Origin: JBBROS01 sp038229135
GTDB taxonomy: Bacteria; Pseudomonadota; Alphaproteobacteria; Acetobacterales; Acetobacteraceae
Length of the DNA stretch: 64,000 nt
Assembly (NCBI GenBank): GCA_038229135.1
Contig: JBBROS010000012.1
Coordinates: forward strand, 25,610-89,609
Reading direction: 5' to 3'
A program made the position numbers and the translations under genes. How positions within the stretch are numbered: the first letter of the stretch is position 1; each line of letters begins with the position of its first letter. The notes beneath the pieces were generated by a model that searched no databases, was not told where the DNA came from, and worked only from the letters and a program-made list of their open reading frames with translations. Below are positions 1 to 7,988 of this stretch, piece by piece.

Positions 1-60
1 GTGGTGATGCAGAGGACTGCAAATCCTCGAATGCCGGTTCGATTCCGGCCCGGACCTCCA
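1..60 (+). tRNA. tRNA-Cys(GCA), 3' part
   Basis: This is the 3' part of a cysteine tRNA cut by the window start. The anticodon stem GAGGA/TCCTC (12-16 and 24-28) closes the loop CTGCAAA with anticodon GCA at 19-21. A T-arm with loop TTCGATT follows at about 34-48. The acceptor strand ends with discriminator T (usual for tRNA-Cys) and an encoded CCA at 58-60. The D-arm and 5' acceptor strand lie outside the window. Confidence 0.9.
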
Positions 61-63
61 AGC

Positions 64-543
64 TTATCCTTCCTGCGGGCCCATCGACTTGATGAGGTCC
101 AGCACGCGCTTGCGGATCGAGGGGTCGGTGATGCGGTAGTAGGCGCGGGCCAGCTCCAGCGTCTCCCGGCTTTTCAACGTCTCGTCCTGGCGCGAGCCTG
201 GGCCGAAGCCGGCCTGCCGTTCGGCGAAGCCGCCCGCGGGGAGGGTGGTGTGGTGGGTGCCGTGGAGGCCGGCGAGGTGTTCGGGCAGGTCGTCGAAGAA
301 GAAGCTGATCGACACGTCCAGCACGCGGCTGAGGTCGAACAGGCGGGAGGCGCCGACGCGGTTGACGCCTCGCTCGTATTTCTGGACTTGCTGGAAGGTG
401 AGGCCGAGGGCTTCGCCGAGGCGTTCCTGCGACATTCCGAGCAGCGTGCGGCGCAGGCGGATGCGGGCGCCCACGTGCATGTCGATCGGGCTTGGCCCGG
501 CTTCGCGTTCCGCCGGGGGTGCCGCGGCGTCCTGCGAGTTCAT
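64..543 (-). CDS. XRE-family helix-turn-helix regulator
   Basis: A 159-residue DNA-binding protein. A SinR/XRE-type HTH spans about residues 24-80 (GMSQERLGEALGLTFQQVQKY), followed by a helical tail with LARAYYRITDPSIRKRVLDL. This tail is characteristic of the small regulator that sits beside lnt and metK in many alphaproteobacteria; that synteny is family knowledge. The ATG at 543 has a GGGAG ribosome site 6 nt upstream. It is the last gene of the fur-olsB-dehydrogenase-lnt run, 138 bp after lnt, so it may have its own promoter. Its target genes cannot be read from the sequence. Here metK does not follow; tRNA-Cys does. Confidence 0.85.
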   Translation of the reverse strand: MNSQDAAAPPAEREAGPSPIDMHVGARIRLRRTLLGMSQERLGEALGLTFQQVQKYERGVNRVGASRLFDLSRVLDVSISFFFDDLPEHLAGLHGTHHTTLPAGGFAERQAGFGPGSRQDETLKSRETLELARAYYRITDPSIRKRVLDLIKSMGPQEG

Positions 544-681
544 GCGCTGTCTCCCACACCTTAAAGATGAGCAAAAGGTTAACGGCTCAACCGCCTGCCG
601 TCCATCACAACCGCAGCGTGTAAGTTGTTTAGAACGCGCGTGGCCGCACTCCGCAACGGTCGTGCGGTCACAAGCGCGCGG

Positions 682-2193
682 TCAGGGTCCCAGCGGGCGG
701 CGGCGAACCAGGCCGAGTGCCATGAGCCCGGCGGCGAGGAGGCCCGGGATGACGAGGCCCCAGCGGGCGAACGAGGTGGGCGGGCGCTTGCCGGGCAGCG
801 GAAGGGTGAGCTGGCCGGCCTCGTTCATGCCGAGGCGGCCGAGCTCGCGGCCCTGGGCGTCGAACCCGGCGCTGATGCCGGTGTTGGCGGCGCGCATCAG
901 GGGCAGGCCTTCCTCCACGGCGCGCAGCCGCGCTGCGGCCAGGTGTTGACGGGGGCCGGTGCTGTTGCCGAACCAGGCGTCGTTGGTGATGTTCACGAGC
1001 CAGTCGGGGCGGTCGGCCTCGTCGACCACCTGGGCGGGGAAGATGGCTTCGTAGCAGATCAGGCCGCCGAAGGGTGGCACGCCCTCGAGGCGCAGGGTGG
1101 CGGGGCCGCGGCCGAAGCCGAAGTGGCCCGGGACGATCTGGATGGCGAGCGGGATCCAGCTGGGCGGGTATTCGCCGAACGGGACGAGGTGCCACTTGTC
1201 ATAGACCCCGGCGATGGTGGCGTCCGGGCGGAGTGCGATCATGGAGTTGAAGGGCTCGTTGGCGGGGTCGAGCGAGGGGCGGCCCTGGGTGAAGGTGAGG
1301 CTGCCGACGATGGCGCCGCGGGCGGGGCGGGTGGCCTCGGCAAGGACCTCGCGGGCGCCGGGGTCGGACTGCAGGAGGTAGACGCTGGAGGTCTCGGGCC
1401 ACACCACCACGGCCGGCTGGCGCGCCGTGCGGAGGCCGGCTGCGGAGAGGGCGAGCTGGCGGCCAAAGACGGTTTCGGCGGTCGAGCGGTCCCATTTCTG
1501 GCCCTGGGGGACATTGCCCTGAACGAGCACGACGTCGATGCCGGGGGCTGGGGGCGTCGGGGCCTGGAGGCGTTGCCAGCCGGCGCCGGCCCATGCCAGC
1601 AGGGCGGCGCCGGCCAGCGCCCAGCCGGGCGGGCCGAGCGAGAACAGCCCGGCGATCAGCACGGTGGCGAGGGTGAGGCCCGGAGTGCCGACCCAGGCGG
1701 CGGGCTGGATCATCACGTCCCCGAACACGCCGGGCACGGTCCAGACGCTGCCCCACGGGTTCCAGGGGAAGCCGGTGCCGACGTATTGGCGGGCGAGGTC
1801 GGCCAGCACCCAGGCGCCGGCAAGGGTGGCGACGCGGGGCCAGCCGGGGTTGGCGAGGCGGGCGGCGCCACAGGCGAGCGCGATGAACGGCGCGAGGATG
1901 GCCGAGAGCGCGGGGACGGCGAAGGGCACGAGCCACCAGTAGCGGCCGGATTCGAGCAGGATGGCTTCGGTGATCCAGTAAAGGCCGACGATGTGGTGGC
2001 CGAGGCCGAACCAGAACCCTCGGCGCATGGCGACCCACGGGGTGCGCGCCTGGTCCAGCAGTACGAGCAGGGCGGGGACGGCGAGGGCGAGGGCCGGGAG
2101 CACGTGGAGCGGCGGCAGCGCGAGGGCGGCCAGCAGGCCGAGGGCCGCGGCGACCATATCCGCGCGCCAACCTCTGGTGCGGAGCAGGGTCAT
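682..2193 (-). CDS. lnt: apolipoprotein N-acyltransferase
   Basis: Transfers the third acyl chain from phospholipid to the N-terminal cysteine of lipoproteins in the inner membrane. About 503 residues, the family length, with an N-terminal multi-helix membrane part and a C-terminal nitrilase-fold domain. The catalytic triad is visible: Glu in VVVWPETSS (about 264), Lys in VYDKWHLVPFGEY (about 332), Cys in GGLICYEAIFP (about 379). The ATG at 2193 overlaps the dehydrogenase stop (ATGA), so the genes are translationally coupled. A longer in-frame extension to 2256 is arginine/proline-rich and was rejected. Confidence 0.95.
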   Translation of the reverse strand: MTLLRTRGWRADMVAAALGLLAALALPPLHVLPALALAVPALLVLLDQARTPWVAMRRGFWFGLGHHIVGLYWITEAILLESGRYWWLVPFAVPALSAILAPFIALACGAARLANPGWPRVATLAGAWVLADLARQYVGTGFPWNPWGSVWTVPGVFGDVMIQPAAWVGTPGLTLATVLIAGLFSLGPPGWALAGAALLAWAGAGWQRLQAPTPPAPGIDVVLVQGNVPQGQKWDRSTAETVFGRQLALSAAGLRTARQPAVVVWPETSSVYLLQSDPGAREVLAEATRPARGAIVGSLTFTQGRPSLDPANEPFNSMIALRPDATIAGVYDKWHLVPFGEYPPSWIPLAIQIVPGHFGFGRGPATLRLEGVPPFGGLICYEAIFPAQVVDEADRPDWLVNITNDAWFGNSTGPRQHLAAARLRAVEEGLPLMRAANTGISAGFDAQGRELGRLGMNEAGQLTLPLPGKRPPTSFARWGLVIPGLLAAGLMALGLVRRRPLGP

Positions 2194-3140
2194 GCCAGGC
2201 CGACGACGACGCGGTCGGGCGGGGGCGGCCGGCCCGCGAGCACGGCGGCGATGCACTCGGCGGCCATGACGCCCATGGTGACGAGGCTGTTTTCCGTCAC
2301 GCCCGAGACGTGGGGGGTGGCGAGCACGCGGGGGTGGGAGCGGAGCGGGTCGTCCACGGCAGGGGGCTCCTGCTCGAACACGTCCAGCCCGGCGCCGGCG
2401 ACATGGCCGCGCTCGAGGGCGGCGAGCAGGGCGGGCTCGTCAACGAGGCCGCCGCGGGCCGTATTGACCAGGACGGCGCCGGGCGGAAGGGCGGCGAGGG
2501 CGCGGGCGTCGATCAGGTGGCGGGTGGCCTTGCTGTACGGGAGGTGGAGGGAGAGCACGTCGGACCGGAGCAGCAGCGCATCCAGCGTTGCGGCGCGGGC
2601 GAAGGGCGAGGCGCCGGGGCGGGGCGCATAGCCTTGGACGTCCATGCCGAACGCCATGGCGAGGCGGCCCACCGCTTGGCCGATGCTGCCGCAGCCGACG
2701 ATGCCGAGGCGGGTGCCCGCCACGTCCCGCACGCGCGTGGCGGCTCCGCGCCAGCGCCCGGCGGCGACCTCCGAGCCCAATGGGCGGAGGTCCTTCAGGA
2801 GGGCCAGGATCATGGCCATGGTGTGCTCCGCGACGGCCTGCGCGTTGCTGCCCGGGGCGTTGGTGACGAGGATCCCGCGGGCGGCGGCGGCGGCCAGGTC
2901 CACGTCGTCCACGCCCACGCCGTGGCGGGCGACGATGCGGAGGCTGGGCGCGGCGTCCATGGCGGCGGCGTCGACGGGGCCCTGGCGGGAGAGGATGGCG
3001 ACCGGGTCCAGCCGCGCGGCGAGGGCGGCGACGGCGTCTGCCGAGGGATACGGGTCCGTGTAGTGCAGGGTGCCGCCTGCAGCCTCGATGAGCGCCACAG
3101 CCTGCGTGGCCAGGCGTGGAGAGGTCATGATAACGTTCAT
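2190..3140 (-). CDS. D-2-hydroxyacid dehydrogenase (SerA-like)
   Basis: NAD(P)-dependent D-isomer-specific 2-hydroxyacid dehydrogenase, 316 residues. The Rossmann signature GIVGCGSIGQ lies mid-protein and the catalytic residues follow: Arg in NTARGGLVDE, Glu in DVFEQEPP and His in ATPHVSGV. Length fits glyoxylate/hydroxypyruvate reductases and short phosphoglycerate dehydrogenases without an ACT domain. The substrate is not predictable. It lies 4 bp after olsB and overlaps lnt by ATGA, so it is co-transcribed with lipid and lipoprotein genes. In related genomes this place usually holds miaB, phoH, ybeY and tlyC, so the dehydrogenase looks like a replacement or insertion (inference). Confidence 0.88.
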   Translation of the reverse strand: MNVIMTSPRLATQAVALIEAAGGTLHYTDPYPSADAVAALAARLDPVAILSRQGPVDAAAMDAAPSLRIVARHGVGVDDVDLAAAAARGILVTNAPGSNAQAVAEHTMAMILALLKDLRPLGSEVAAGRWRGAATRVRDVAGTRLGIVGCGSIGQAVGRLAMAFGMDVQGYAPRPGASPFARAATLDALLLRSDVLSLHLPYSKATRHLIDARALAALPPGAVLVNTARGGLVDEPALLAALERGHVAGAGLDVFEQEPPAVDDPLRSHPRVLATPHVSGVTENSLVTMGVMAAECIAAVLAGRPPPPDRVVVGLA

Positions 3141-3144
3141 GCTC

Positions 3145-3975
3145 TCAGCCTTCGTCGCGCCGACGTTCGTAGTGCTTCATGTATTTGTCGGTGACGAGGT
3201 CCGTGCGGACGATGATGGCGACGTCGATTGTGTTGAATTGCGCGTCGACAACGGCGCCGTCGCCTACGAAGGCGCCTACGCGGAGGTAGCCCTTGATGAG
3301 GGGGGGCAGCATGAGGGGCGCGCGCCGGGCATCGACGGCCATGGGGTCCATGCGGCGCATGTCGACGTAGCGGTCCGGCAAGGCGCGCATGCGGAGCGCA
3401 GGCGGGGCGAGGTGGTGGCCGTAGAGGTAGGTGAGCTCCTGCTGCATCGCGTCCGGATCGGTGCCGGGGAGGGATGCGACACCGAACATGAGGTCGATCT
3501 CGCGCTCGGCGATGTAGGCGGCGAGGCCGCGCCAGAGGAGCTGGATGACGGCGCGGCCGCGGTAATCGGCGTCCACGCAGGAGCGGCCGAGCTCGAGCAC
3601 GCGGCCGGGGAAGGCCTCGATGCGGGAGAGGTCGTATTCGGTGGCGGAGTAGAAGCCGCCGGCGCGGGCGGCGCCTTCCTGGTCGATGAGGCGGTAGGTG
3701 CCCACCACCGAGGCGGGGGAGCCATCGAAGCCGGGCCGGTCGTGGTCGAGCACGAGCAGGTGGTCGGCGACGCCGTCGAAGCGGTCCGCGTCGCGCCGGG
3801 TGGCGAGGGCTTCGGGGCTGGGGATGGCGCCCATCTCCTCGTAGAACACCCGGTATCGGAGGGCCTGGGCGGCCTCGACCTCGGCCATGGACTGGGCGAT
3901 GCGGACGCCGAGGTTGCCGGCGCGGATTTCGCTGGGTTCGGCGGCGGGGCGGAGGCGGGGGCGCTGGACGGTCAT
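3145..3975 (-). CDS. olsB: L-ornithine N-alpha-acyltransferase (OlsB-like GNAT)
   Basis: 276 residues with the OlsB/hemolysin-like acyltransferase pattern: QALRYRVFYEEMGA near residue 40, then LELGRSCVDADYRG and QLLWRGLAAYIAEREIDLMFGVASLPG. OlsB transfers a 3-hydroxyacyl group from ACP to ornithine, the first step of phosphorus-free ornithine lipid synthesis. An OlsA acyltransferase is not in the window. The ATG at 3975 overlaps the fur stop (ATGA), so expression probably follows the metal regulator gene. The family also includes uncharacterised GNATs, so the ornithine assignment is probable, not certain. Confidence 0.75.
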   Translation of the reverse strand: MTVQRPRLRPAAEPSEIRAGNLGVRIAQSMAEVEAAQALRYRVFYEEMGAIPSPEALATRRDADRFDGVADHLLVLDHDRPGFDGSPASVVGTYRLIDQEGAARAGGFYSATEYDLSRIEAFPGRVLELGRSCVDADYRGRAVIQLLWRGLAAYIAEREIDLMFGVASLPGTDPDAMQQELTYLYGHHLAPPALRMRALPDRYVDMRRMDPMAVDARRAPLMLPPLIKGYLRVGAFVGDGAVVDAQFNTIDVAIIVRTDLVTDKYMKHYERRRDEG

Positions 3976-4487
3976 GACGCCGGGCGCGCCTCGGGGCGGG
4001 CGGCGGGCTCGGGATCCTGGGTCTTCTGGGGTGGCTTCTCGGGAGGCTTCTCGGCGCGCTTGGCGGCGCGGGGCCGGGCCTCGACCTTGCGGCGGCCGAA
4101 CAGCTCGAGGCGGTAGGAGACGAGGTCGAAGCCGAGGCGCTGGGCGATCTGCTGGATGAGGGCTTCGTGCGCCTCGTCACCGAACTCGATGACGCGGCCG
4201 GTCTCGATGTCGATGAGGTGGTGGTGCTTGCCGTGCTCGGTCGGTTCGTAGCGGGCGCGGCCGCCGCCGAAATCCCGCCGCTCGAGGATGCCCTTCTCCT
4301 CGAACAGGCGGACGGTGCGGTAGACCGTGGCGATGGACATACGGCCGTCGAGGGCGGCGGCGCGGCGGTAGAGCTCCTCCACGTCCGGGTGGTCGGCAGC
4401 GTCGGACAGGACGCGGGCGATGACGCGGCGCTGGCCGGTCATCTTCAGCCCCCGTTCGACGCACAACCGTTCGATGCGTGATTCCAT
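3972..4487 (-). CDS. fur: Fur-family metalloregulator
   Basis: About 171 residues from the ATG at 4487. A winged-helix DNA-binding part (RGLKMTGQRRVIARVLSD, then SIATVYRTVRLFEEKGIL) is followed by a dimerisation/metal part with GKHHHLIDIETG. The C-terminal CXXC zinc sites of classical Fur are absent, as in alphaproteobacterial Fur/Mur proteins, which respond to manganese or iron. A Lys/Pro/Arg-rich tail of about 40 residues follows the domain. A longer frame to 4583 adds about 32 non-conserved residues and was rejected. It is the first gene of an operon with olsB, a dehydrogenase and lnt. Confidence 0.88.
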   Translation of the reverse strand: MESRIERLCVERGLKMTGQRRVIARVLSDAADHPDVEELYRRAAALDGRMSIATVYRTVRLFEEKGILERRDFGGGRARYEPTEHGKHHHLIDIETGRVIEFGDEAHEALIQQIAQRLGFDLVSYRLELFGRRKVEARPRAAKRAEKPPEKPPQKTQDPEPAARPEARPAS

Positions 4488-4612
4488 GTGGTCCCGGCGC
4501 GGCGCCGCATCAGGCGCGTGATGGGACTTGGCGTAGCCGAACACGGGGCTGGCTGTCCATGGTGGGGGTCGGGGTGCCGGCACCGACGATCGGGAGCGCC
4601 GGCCGCCTCGAA

Positions 4613-4650
4613 TCCCTCACCCCGCCCTCTCCCGGAGGAAGAGGGTGCGG
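4613..4650. repeat. C-rich/G-rich hairpin repeat R2, copy a
   Basis: Pattern CCCTCACCCCGCCCTCTCCC, short spacer, then GGAAGAGGGTG. It lies in the 170-bp gap between the fur start and the mucR stop. One of about ten related elements in the window. Confidence 0.6.
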
Positions 4651-4657
4651 TGGGCGG

Positions 4658-5065
4658 CTACCGCGGGCGGGGCTTGGTGCCGAGGCCGATCTTCTTTGCC
4701 AGCGACGAGCGATGCTTGGCGTAGTTCGGCGCGACCATGGGGTAGTCGGGCGGGAGCTGCCACTTCTCGCGGTATTGCTCCGGCGTCATGTTGTAGGAGG
4801 TCTTGAGGTGGCGCTTGAGCATCTTGAGCTTCTTGCCGTCCTCGAGGCAGACGATGAAGTCGGCGAAGACCGACTTCTTGACCGGAACCGCCGGCATCTG
4901 CTTGTCGGGGATCGCCTGCTCCTTGCCGACGTTGGCCAACGTCCGGTAGACATCCTGGATGAGGGCTGGCAGGGCTTCCGCGCCGGTGGCGTTGTTGGAA
5001 ACGTGGGCCGAAACGATCTGCGCCGTGAGGCCCAAAACGTCAACACTGTCAGTCTGTTCCGTCAT
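4658..5065 (-). CDS. mucR: MucR/Ros-family transcriptional regulator
   Basis: 135 residues, a typical MucR/Ros length, with the conserved C-terminal domain (LKMLKRHLKTSYNMTPEQYR, then LPPDYPMVAPNYAKHRSSLAKKIGLG). MucR proteins are global, often H-NS-like regulators of exopolysaccharide, motility and virulence genes in alphaproteobacteria. The zinc site is altered: the Cys-X2-Cys of Ros reads CLED, and the final histidine pair reads SY. At most a Cys-Asp-His set remains, so this is likely a non-zinc or weak-zinc variant. The gene stands alone, divergent from the tusA-like gene across an 83-bp gap where autoregulation would be expected. Confidence 0.92.
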   Translation of the reverse strand: MTEQTDSVDVLGLTAQIVSAHVSNNATGAEALPALIQDVYRTLANVGKEQAIPDKQMPAVPVKKSVFADFIVCLEDGKKLKMLKRHLKTSYNMTPEQYREKWQLPPDYPMVAPNYAKHRSSLAKKIGLGTKPRPR

Positions 5066-5148
5066 TCGCCCCGTCCTCTATTTCATTAGGCGGACTCATA
5101 TAGGACCAATCCAGACCGTTCCGCAATGCCCTTCAACCCAATATAGAA

Positions 5149-5421
5149 GTGAGTGCAGCCATGATGGCCGTCAAGCAAGCGTTAGAACCGGGTGCTGCTG
5201 ATGCGGAGCTCGACATAACGCACCTCGTCTGCCCCATGACCTTCGTTCGGACACGCCTCGCCCTGGATCGACTTGGGGCCGGGCAAGTGTTGGCGGTGCG
5301 GCTGCGGGGGGCGGAGCCGCGGGCGAGCGTGCCGCGGACGGCGGAGGGGCTCGGGCATGCGGTGCTGGGGACGGAGGAGCAGGCGGACGGGTCGGTGCGG
5401 GTGCTGATCAGGAAAGCGTGA
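5149..5421 (+). CDS. TusA/SirA-family sulfurtransferase-like protein
   Basis: About 90 residues with the TusA fold pattern: LDITHLVCPMTFVRTRLALD, where the CP motif carries the candidate sulfur-carrying cysteine, then a GQVLAVRL strand and a C-terminal GSVRVLIRKA strand. The family relays sulfur for thiolated tRNA or other pathways; the partner is not evident here. The start is uncertain: GTG at 5149 or ATG at 5161/5164. The first conserved residue is well downstream of all three. It is divergent from mucR and convergent with rimI, which ends 14 bp before its stop on the other strand. Confidence 0.75.
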   Translation: MSAAMMAVKQALEPGAADAELDITHLVCPMTFVRTRLALDRLGAGQVLAVRLRGAEPRASVPRTAEGLGHAVLGTEEQADGSVRVLIRKA

Positions 5422-5854
5422 GGGGGCAGCGCAGCACGAGGGCATCTTCCCGCCCGGCATAGTAGGCGCGGCGGCGGCCGACGGGCAGGAACCCGGCGCC
5501 GTGGTAGAGCGCACGGGCGGCGGCGTTGGCCTCGCCGACCTCGAGCAGCATGGCGGCCGCGCCGAGGGCGGCGGCCTCGGCCATGGCGGCCTGCAACAGA
5601 GCGCGCGCCAGGCCGCGCCGACGCGCCTCCGGCAGCACGGCGAGGGTCAGGATTTCGGCCTCGTCGGCCGCGACCCGGGCGAGCACGAAGCCGCCCGGCG
5701 CGCCCGAGACGAAGCCGAACGCGCCGGGCAGGCCGAACTGAAGGCCGAGCGCGTCGGCGCCCCAGGCCGGGCCAAACCGTCCATCGCGGGGGAATGCGGC
5801 GGCGTGGATCAGCGCGAGCGCCGGGGCGTGGTGGGCGGTGGCGGGCTGGATCAC
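5408..5854 (-). CDS. rimI: GNAT acetyltransferase, RimI-like
   Basis: 148 residues from a GTG at 5854 that overlaps the tsaB stop (GTGA). The acetyl-CoA loop is seen in LAVLPEARRRGLARALLQAAM, then EVGEANAAARALYHGAGFLPVGRRRAYY, the RimI-type C-terminal pattern. RimI acetylates the N-terminal alanine of ribosomal protein S18 in enterobacteria. Position directly behind tsaB is the usual tsaB-rimI arrangement. Its 3' end overlaps the end of the tusA-like gene by 14 bp (convergent). Confidence 0.85.
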   Translation of the reverse strand: MIQPATAHHAPALALIHAAAFPRDGRFGPAWGADALGLQFGLPGAFGFVSGAPGGFVLARVAADEAEILTLAVLPEARRRGLARALLQAAMAEAAALGAAAMLLEVGEANAAARALYHGAGFLPVGRRRAYYAGREDALVLRCPLTLS

Positions 5855-6552
5855 GGCGCCTGAGGTGAGGCGTCTTGGGGCGGGGGCCGCGAAACCGGGC
5901 CGGGGCGGGCCTCGGGCGGATCGACATAGAGCGGCAGGGGTTCGCAGGGCGGGGCGGCGGCGATGCCGAGCGGGTGGGGTGCGCGGGCGTCGAGCAGCTG
6001 TACGTCGGTGCCGCGGGCGGCGAGGCGTGCGGCGACCCGGATGGCCGCGTCGCCGCCGATGGCGATGGGGCCGGGCGAGTGGGGGAGGCAGTCCAGGGCG
6101 ACGGAGGTGACGCTGGCGCCGGTATCGAGAAAGACCCGGCCGCGGCGGCTGTCGACGGCGACCCATACGGGGCGGGTGGCCCCCTTGGCCGCCCTGGCAG
6201 CGGCGCGGATGGCGTCGCCCACCGTGGCGCCGCGGACAGGGATGCCGAGGGCGAGGGCCAGCCCGTGCGCGAAGGCCAGGGCGGCGCGAACACCGGTGAA
6301 GCTGCCTGGCCCGACGGTCACGGCGATGGCGGCGAGGTCGGCCGGGACCAGGCCCGCTTGGAGGAGGGCGGCCTGGGCCAGCCCGGGCAAGGCCGCGGCA
6401 CTTCCGCGCTGCCCGGCATGACGGCACCACGCCAGCACGACGCCACCCGTTACCACGCAACCCTGCACCACTCCCGCGCCACAGCCGTCGAGGGCGGCGT
6501 CTAGCGTGAGGACGATCTCGCCCGGGACTGGTCCGGTCACAGGATCCGGCAT
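5851..6552 (-). CDS. tsaB: tRNA threonylcarbamoyladenosine biosynthesis protein TsaB
   Basis: 233 residues from ATG 6552. The N-terminal ASKHA strand (EIVLTLDAALDGCGAGV) and the family signature VGPGSFTGVRAALAFAHGLA are clear. TsaB is the inactive paralogue that scaffolds TsaD and TsaE to form t6A37 in ANN-decoding tRNAs. The C-terminal third is proline-rich. It overlaps the nitroreductase gene by 16 bp upstream and rimI by 4 bp downstream, so all three are one transcript. A longer frame to 6804 is antisense-like arginine-rich sequence and was rejected. Confidence 0.93.
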   Translation of the reverse strand: MPDPVTGPVPGEIVLTLDAALDGCGAGVVQGCVVTGGVVLAWCRHAGQRGSAAALPGLAQAALLQAGLVPADLAAIAVTVGPGSFTGVRAALAFAHGLALALGIPVRGATVGDAIRAAARAAKGATRPVWVAVDSRRGRVFLDTGASVTSVALDCLPHSPGPIAIGGDAAIRVAARLAARGTDVQLLDARAPHPLGIAAAPPCEPLPLYVDPPEARPGPVSRPPPQDASPQAP

Positions 6553-7325
6553 GCCTCGTCGAAGGAGAGGCGGGGGGCGCGAGGCGGGAGCATGGCGCCG
6601 TCGCCATGGCCGAGGGCGACGAGGAAGTTGCTGCGCCAGCCCTGGGCGACGAAGAACTCGGTGTCGACGCGGTCGTTGTCGAAGCCGGACATGGGGCCGC
6701 AATCGAGGCCGACGGCGCGGGCGGCCATGAGGAGGTAGGCGCCCTGGAGGGTGCCGTTGCGAAAGGCGGTCTCCTGCGCGAGGGCCTCGTCGGCGGCATA
6801 CCACGCGCGCGCGTCGACGCCCGGGGCGAGGCGGGGCAGGTCCTCGTAGAACTTGGGATCATGGGCGACGATGGCGATGACGGGGGCCTCGAGCGCCTTC
6901 AGGTTGCCGACCGAGAGGTAGGGGCGAAGGCGGTCCTTCGCGTAGGAGCTACGGAGGAACATGAAGCGGGCGGGCGAGCAGTTGCCCGAGGTCGGGCCGA
7001 GGCGGAGGAGCTCGTAGAGCTGGCGGAGGGTGCCCTCCTCCACCGGCGTGTCGCGGAAGACGTAGCGGGTGCGGGCGGTGGTGAAGAGGGTGTCGAGGCC
7101 GGGCTGGTCGAGGCCGCGGATTTCGGGGGTTGGCGCCAGCGCGGGCTCGGGGGCCGGTTCCGTCAAGGCTGGCGCGGGTGGTTCCCCCTCCCCCGGCCCC
7201 TCCCCCAGGGGGAGGGGGGAAGAGGCGGGTGTCGAGAAATCGGCGCCCCCGTCGAGCGTCGCCAAGGGCACGGCGCTTGGGGCCGGGCTCGGGGCAGGTT
7301 CCGGGGGGAGCGCCGTGCCGCTCAT
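6537..7325 (-). CDS. nitroreductase family protein, RutE-like, with repeat-derived N-terminal extension
   Basis: 262 residues. The core from about residue 75 matches the RutE/HadB group of FMN nitroreductases: RTRYVFRDTPV, LLRLGPTSGNCSPARFMFL, QGAYLLMAARAVGLDCGPMS and a C-terminal NFLVALGHGDG. RutE reduces malonic semialdehyde in pyrimidine catabolism, but no other rut genes are here. The first about 70 residues are Pro/Ala/Gly-rich, and residues 35-50 (SPLPLGEGPGEGEPP) are translated from repeat R2. Starting at a later codon is possible, but no good internal start is obvious. It follows nfu by 2 bp. Confidence 0.82.
   Translation of the reverse strand: MSGTALPPEPAPSPAPSAVPLATLDGGADFSTPASSPLPLGEGPGEGEPPAPALTEPAPEPALAPTPEIRGLDQPGLDTLFTTARTRYVFRDTPVEEGTLRQLYELLRLGPTSGNCSPARFMFLRSSYAKDRLRPYLSVGNLKALEAPVIAIVAHDPKFYEDLPRLAPGVDARAWYAADEALAQETAFRNGTLQGAYLLMAARAVGLDCGPMSGFDNDRVDTEFFVAQGWRSNFLVALGHGDGAMLPPRAPRLSFDEACRIL
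7183..7232. repeat. C-rich/G-rich hairpin repeat R2, copy b (inside a coding region)
   Basis: CCCCCTCCCCCGGCCCCTCC followed by CAGGGGGAGGGGGG. It falls inside the nitroreductase reading frame without breaking it and encodes SPLPLGEGPGEG on the minus strand. Confidence 0.75.
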
Positions 7326-7327
7326 GC

Positions 7328-7885
7328 TCAGGCCTCGACCTGCTCCACGCCCTGCACCTCGGGCACGTAGTGGCGAAGCATGTTCTCGATGCCGTGCTTG
7401 AGGGTGGCGCTGCTGCTGGGGCAGCCGCTGCAGGCGCCTTGCATGTGCAGGCGCACGATGCCGTCGCGGTAGCCGCGGAACACGATGTCCCCGCCATCGC
7501 TGGCGACCGCCGGGCGGACGCGGGTGTCGAGCAGCTCCTTGATCTGGTCCACGATCTCCTGGTCCTCGGGGGCCACGTCCTCGAGGACGGCGTCCCCTGC
7601 GCCCTCGATGACGGGGCGGCCGGCGACGAAGTGCTCCATGACCGCGCCGAGCACGAGGGGGCGGAGGGACTGCCAGTCGGACAGGTCGTTCTTCGTGACG
7701 GTCACGAAGTCTCCGCCGAGGAACACGCGGGCGACGCCGGGGAGGGCGAAGAGGGCGGTGGCGAGGGGGGAGCGGGCGGCGAGGTCGGGCCCGGCGAAGT
7801 CGGCCGTGCCGTCGCCCATCACGTCGCGGCCCGGGAGGAACTTGAGGGTGGCCGGGTTCGGCGTGCCTTCGGTCTCGATGAACAT
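7328..7885 (-). CDS. nfu: NifU-family Fe-S scaffold/carrier
   Basis: 185 residues from ATG 7885. An N-terminal Nfu_N domain (MFIETEGTPNPATLKFLPGR) is followed by a C-terminal NifU domain with the cluster-binding motif in MQGACSGCPSSSATLKHGIE. Such proteins deliver [4Fe-4S] clusters to aconitase, lipoyl synthase and others. It is the first gene of the nfu-nitroreductase-tsaB-rimI run; nfu next to tsaB/rimI is common in alphaproteobacteria. A frame extending to 8062 runs through the divergent promoter region and was rejected. Confidence 0.93.
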   Translation of the reverse strand: MFIETEGTPNPATLKFLPGRDVMGDGTADFAGPDLAARSPLATALFALPGVARVFLGGDFVTVTKNDLSDWQSLRPLVLGAVMEHFVAGRPVIEGAGDAVLEDVAPEDQEIVDQIKELLDTRVRPAVASDGGDIVFRGYRDGIVRLHMQGACSGCPSSSATLKHGIENMLRHYVPEVQGVEQVEA

Positions 7886-7988
7886 GGGGGCTGCTTTCCT
7901 GAAGGGCTGCCGGGAGGGCGCGTTGGCTGCGGCGCAGATTTGGCCAGGAACGCGTGCCAGCGCAAGGTGGGCCATGCTAGGAGGTCCC

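Noticed and set aside
2194..2256. Lnt start at 2256
   Set aside because: It adds an Arg/Pro-rich stretch overlapping the dehydrogenase gene; ATG 2193 gives the normal length and an ATGA junction.
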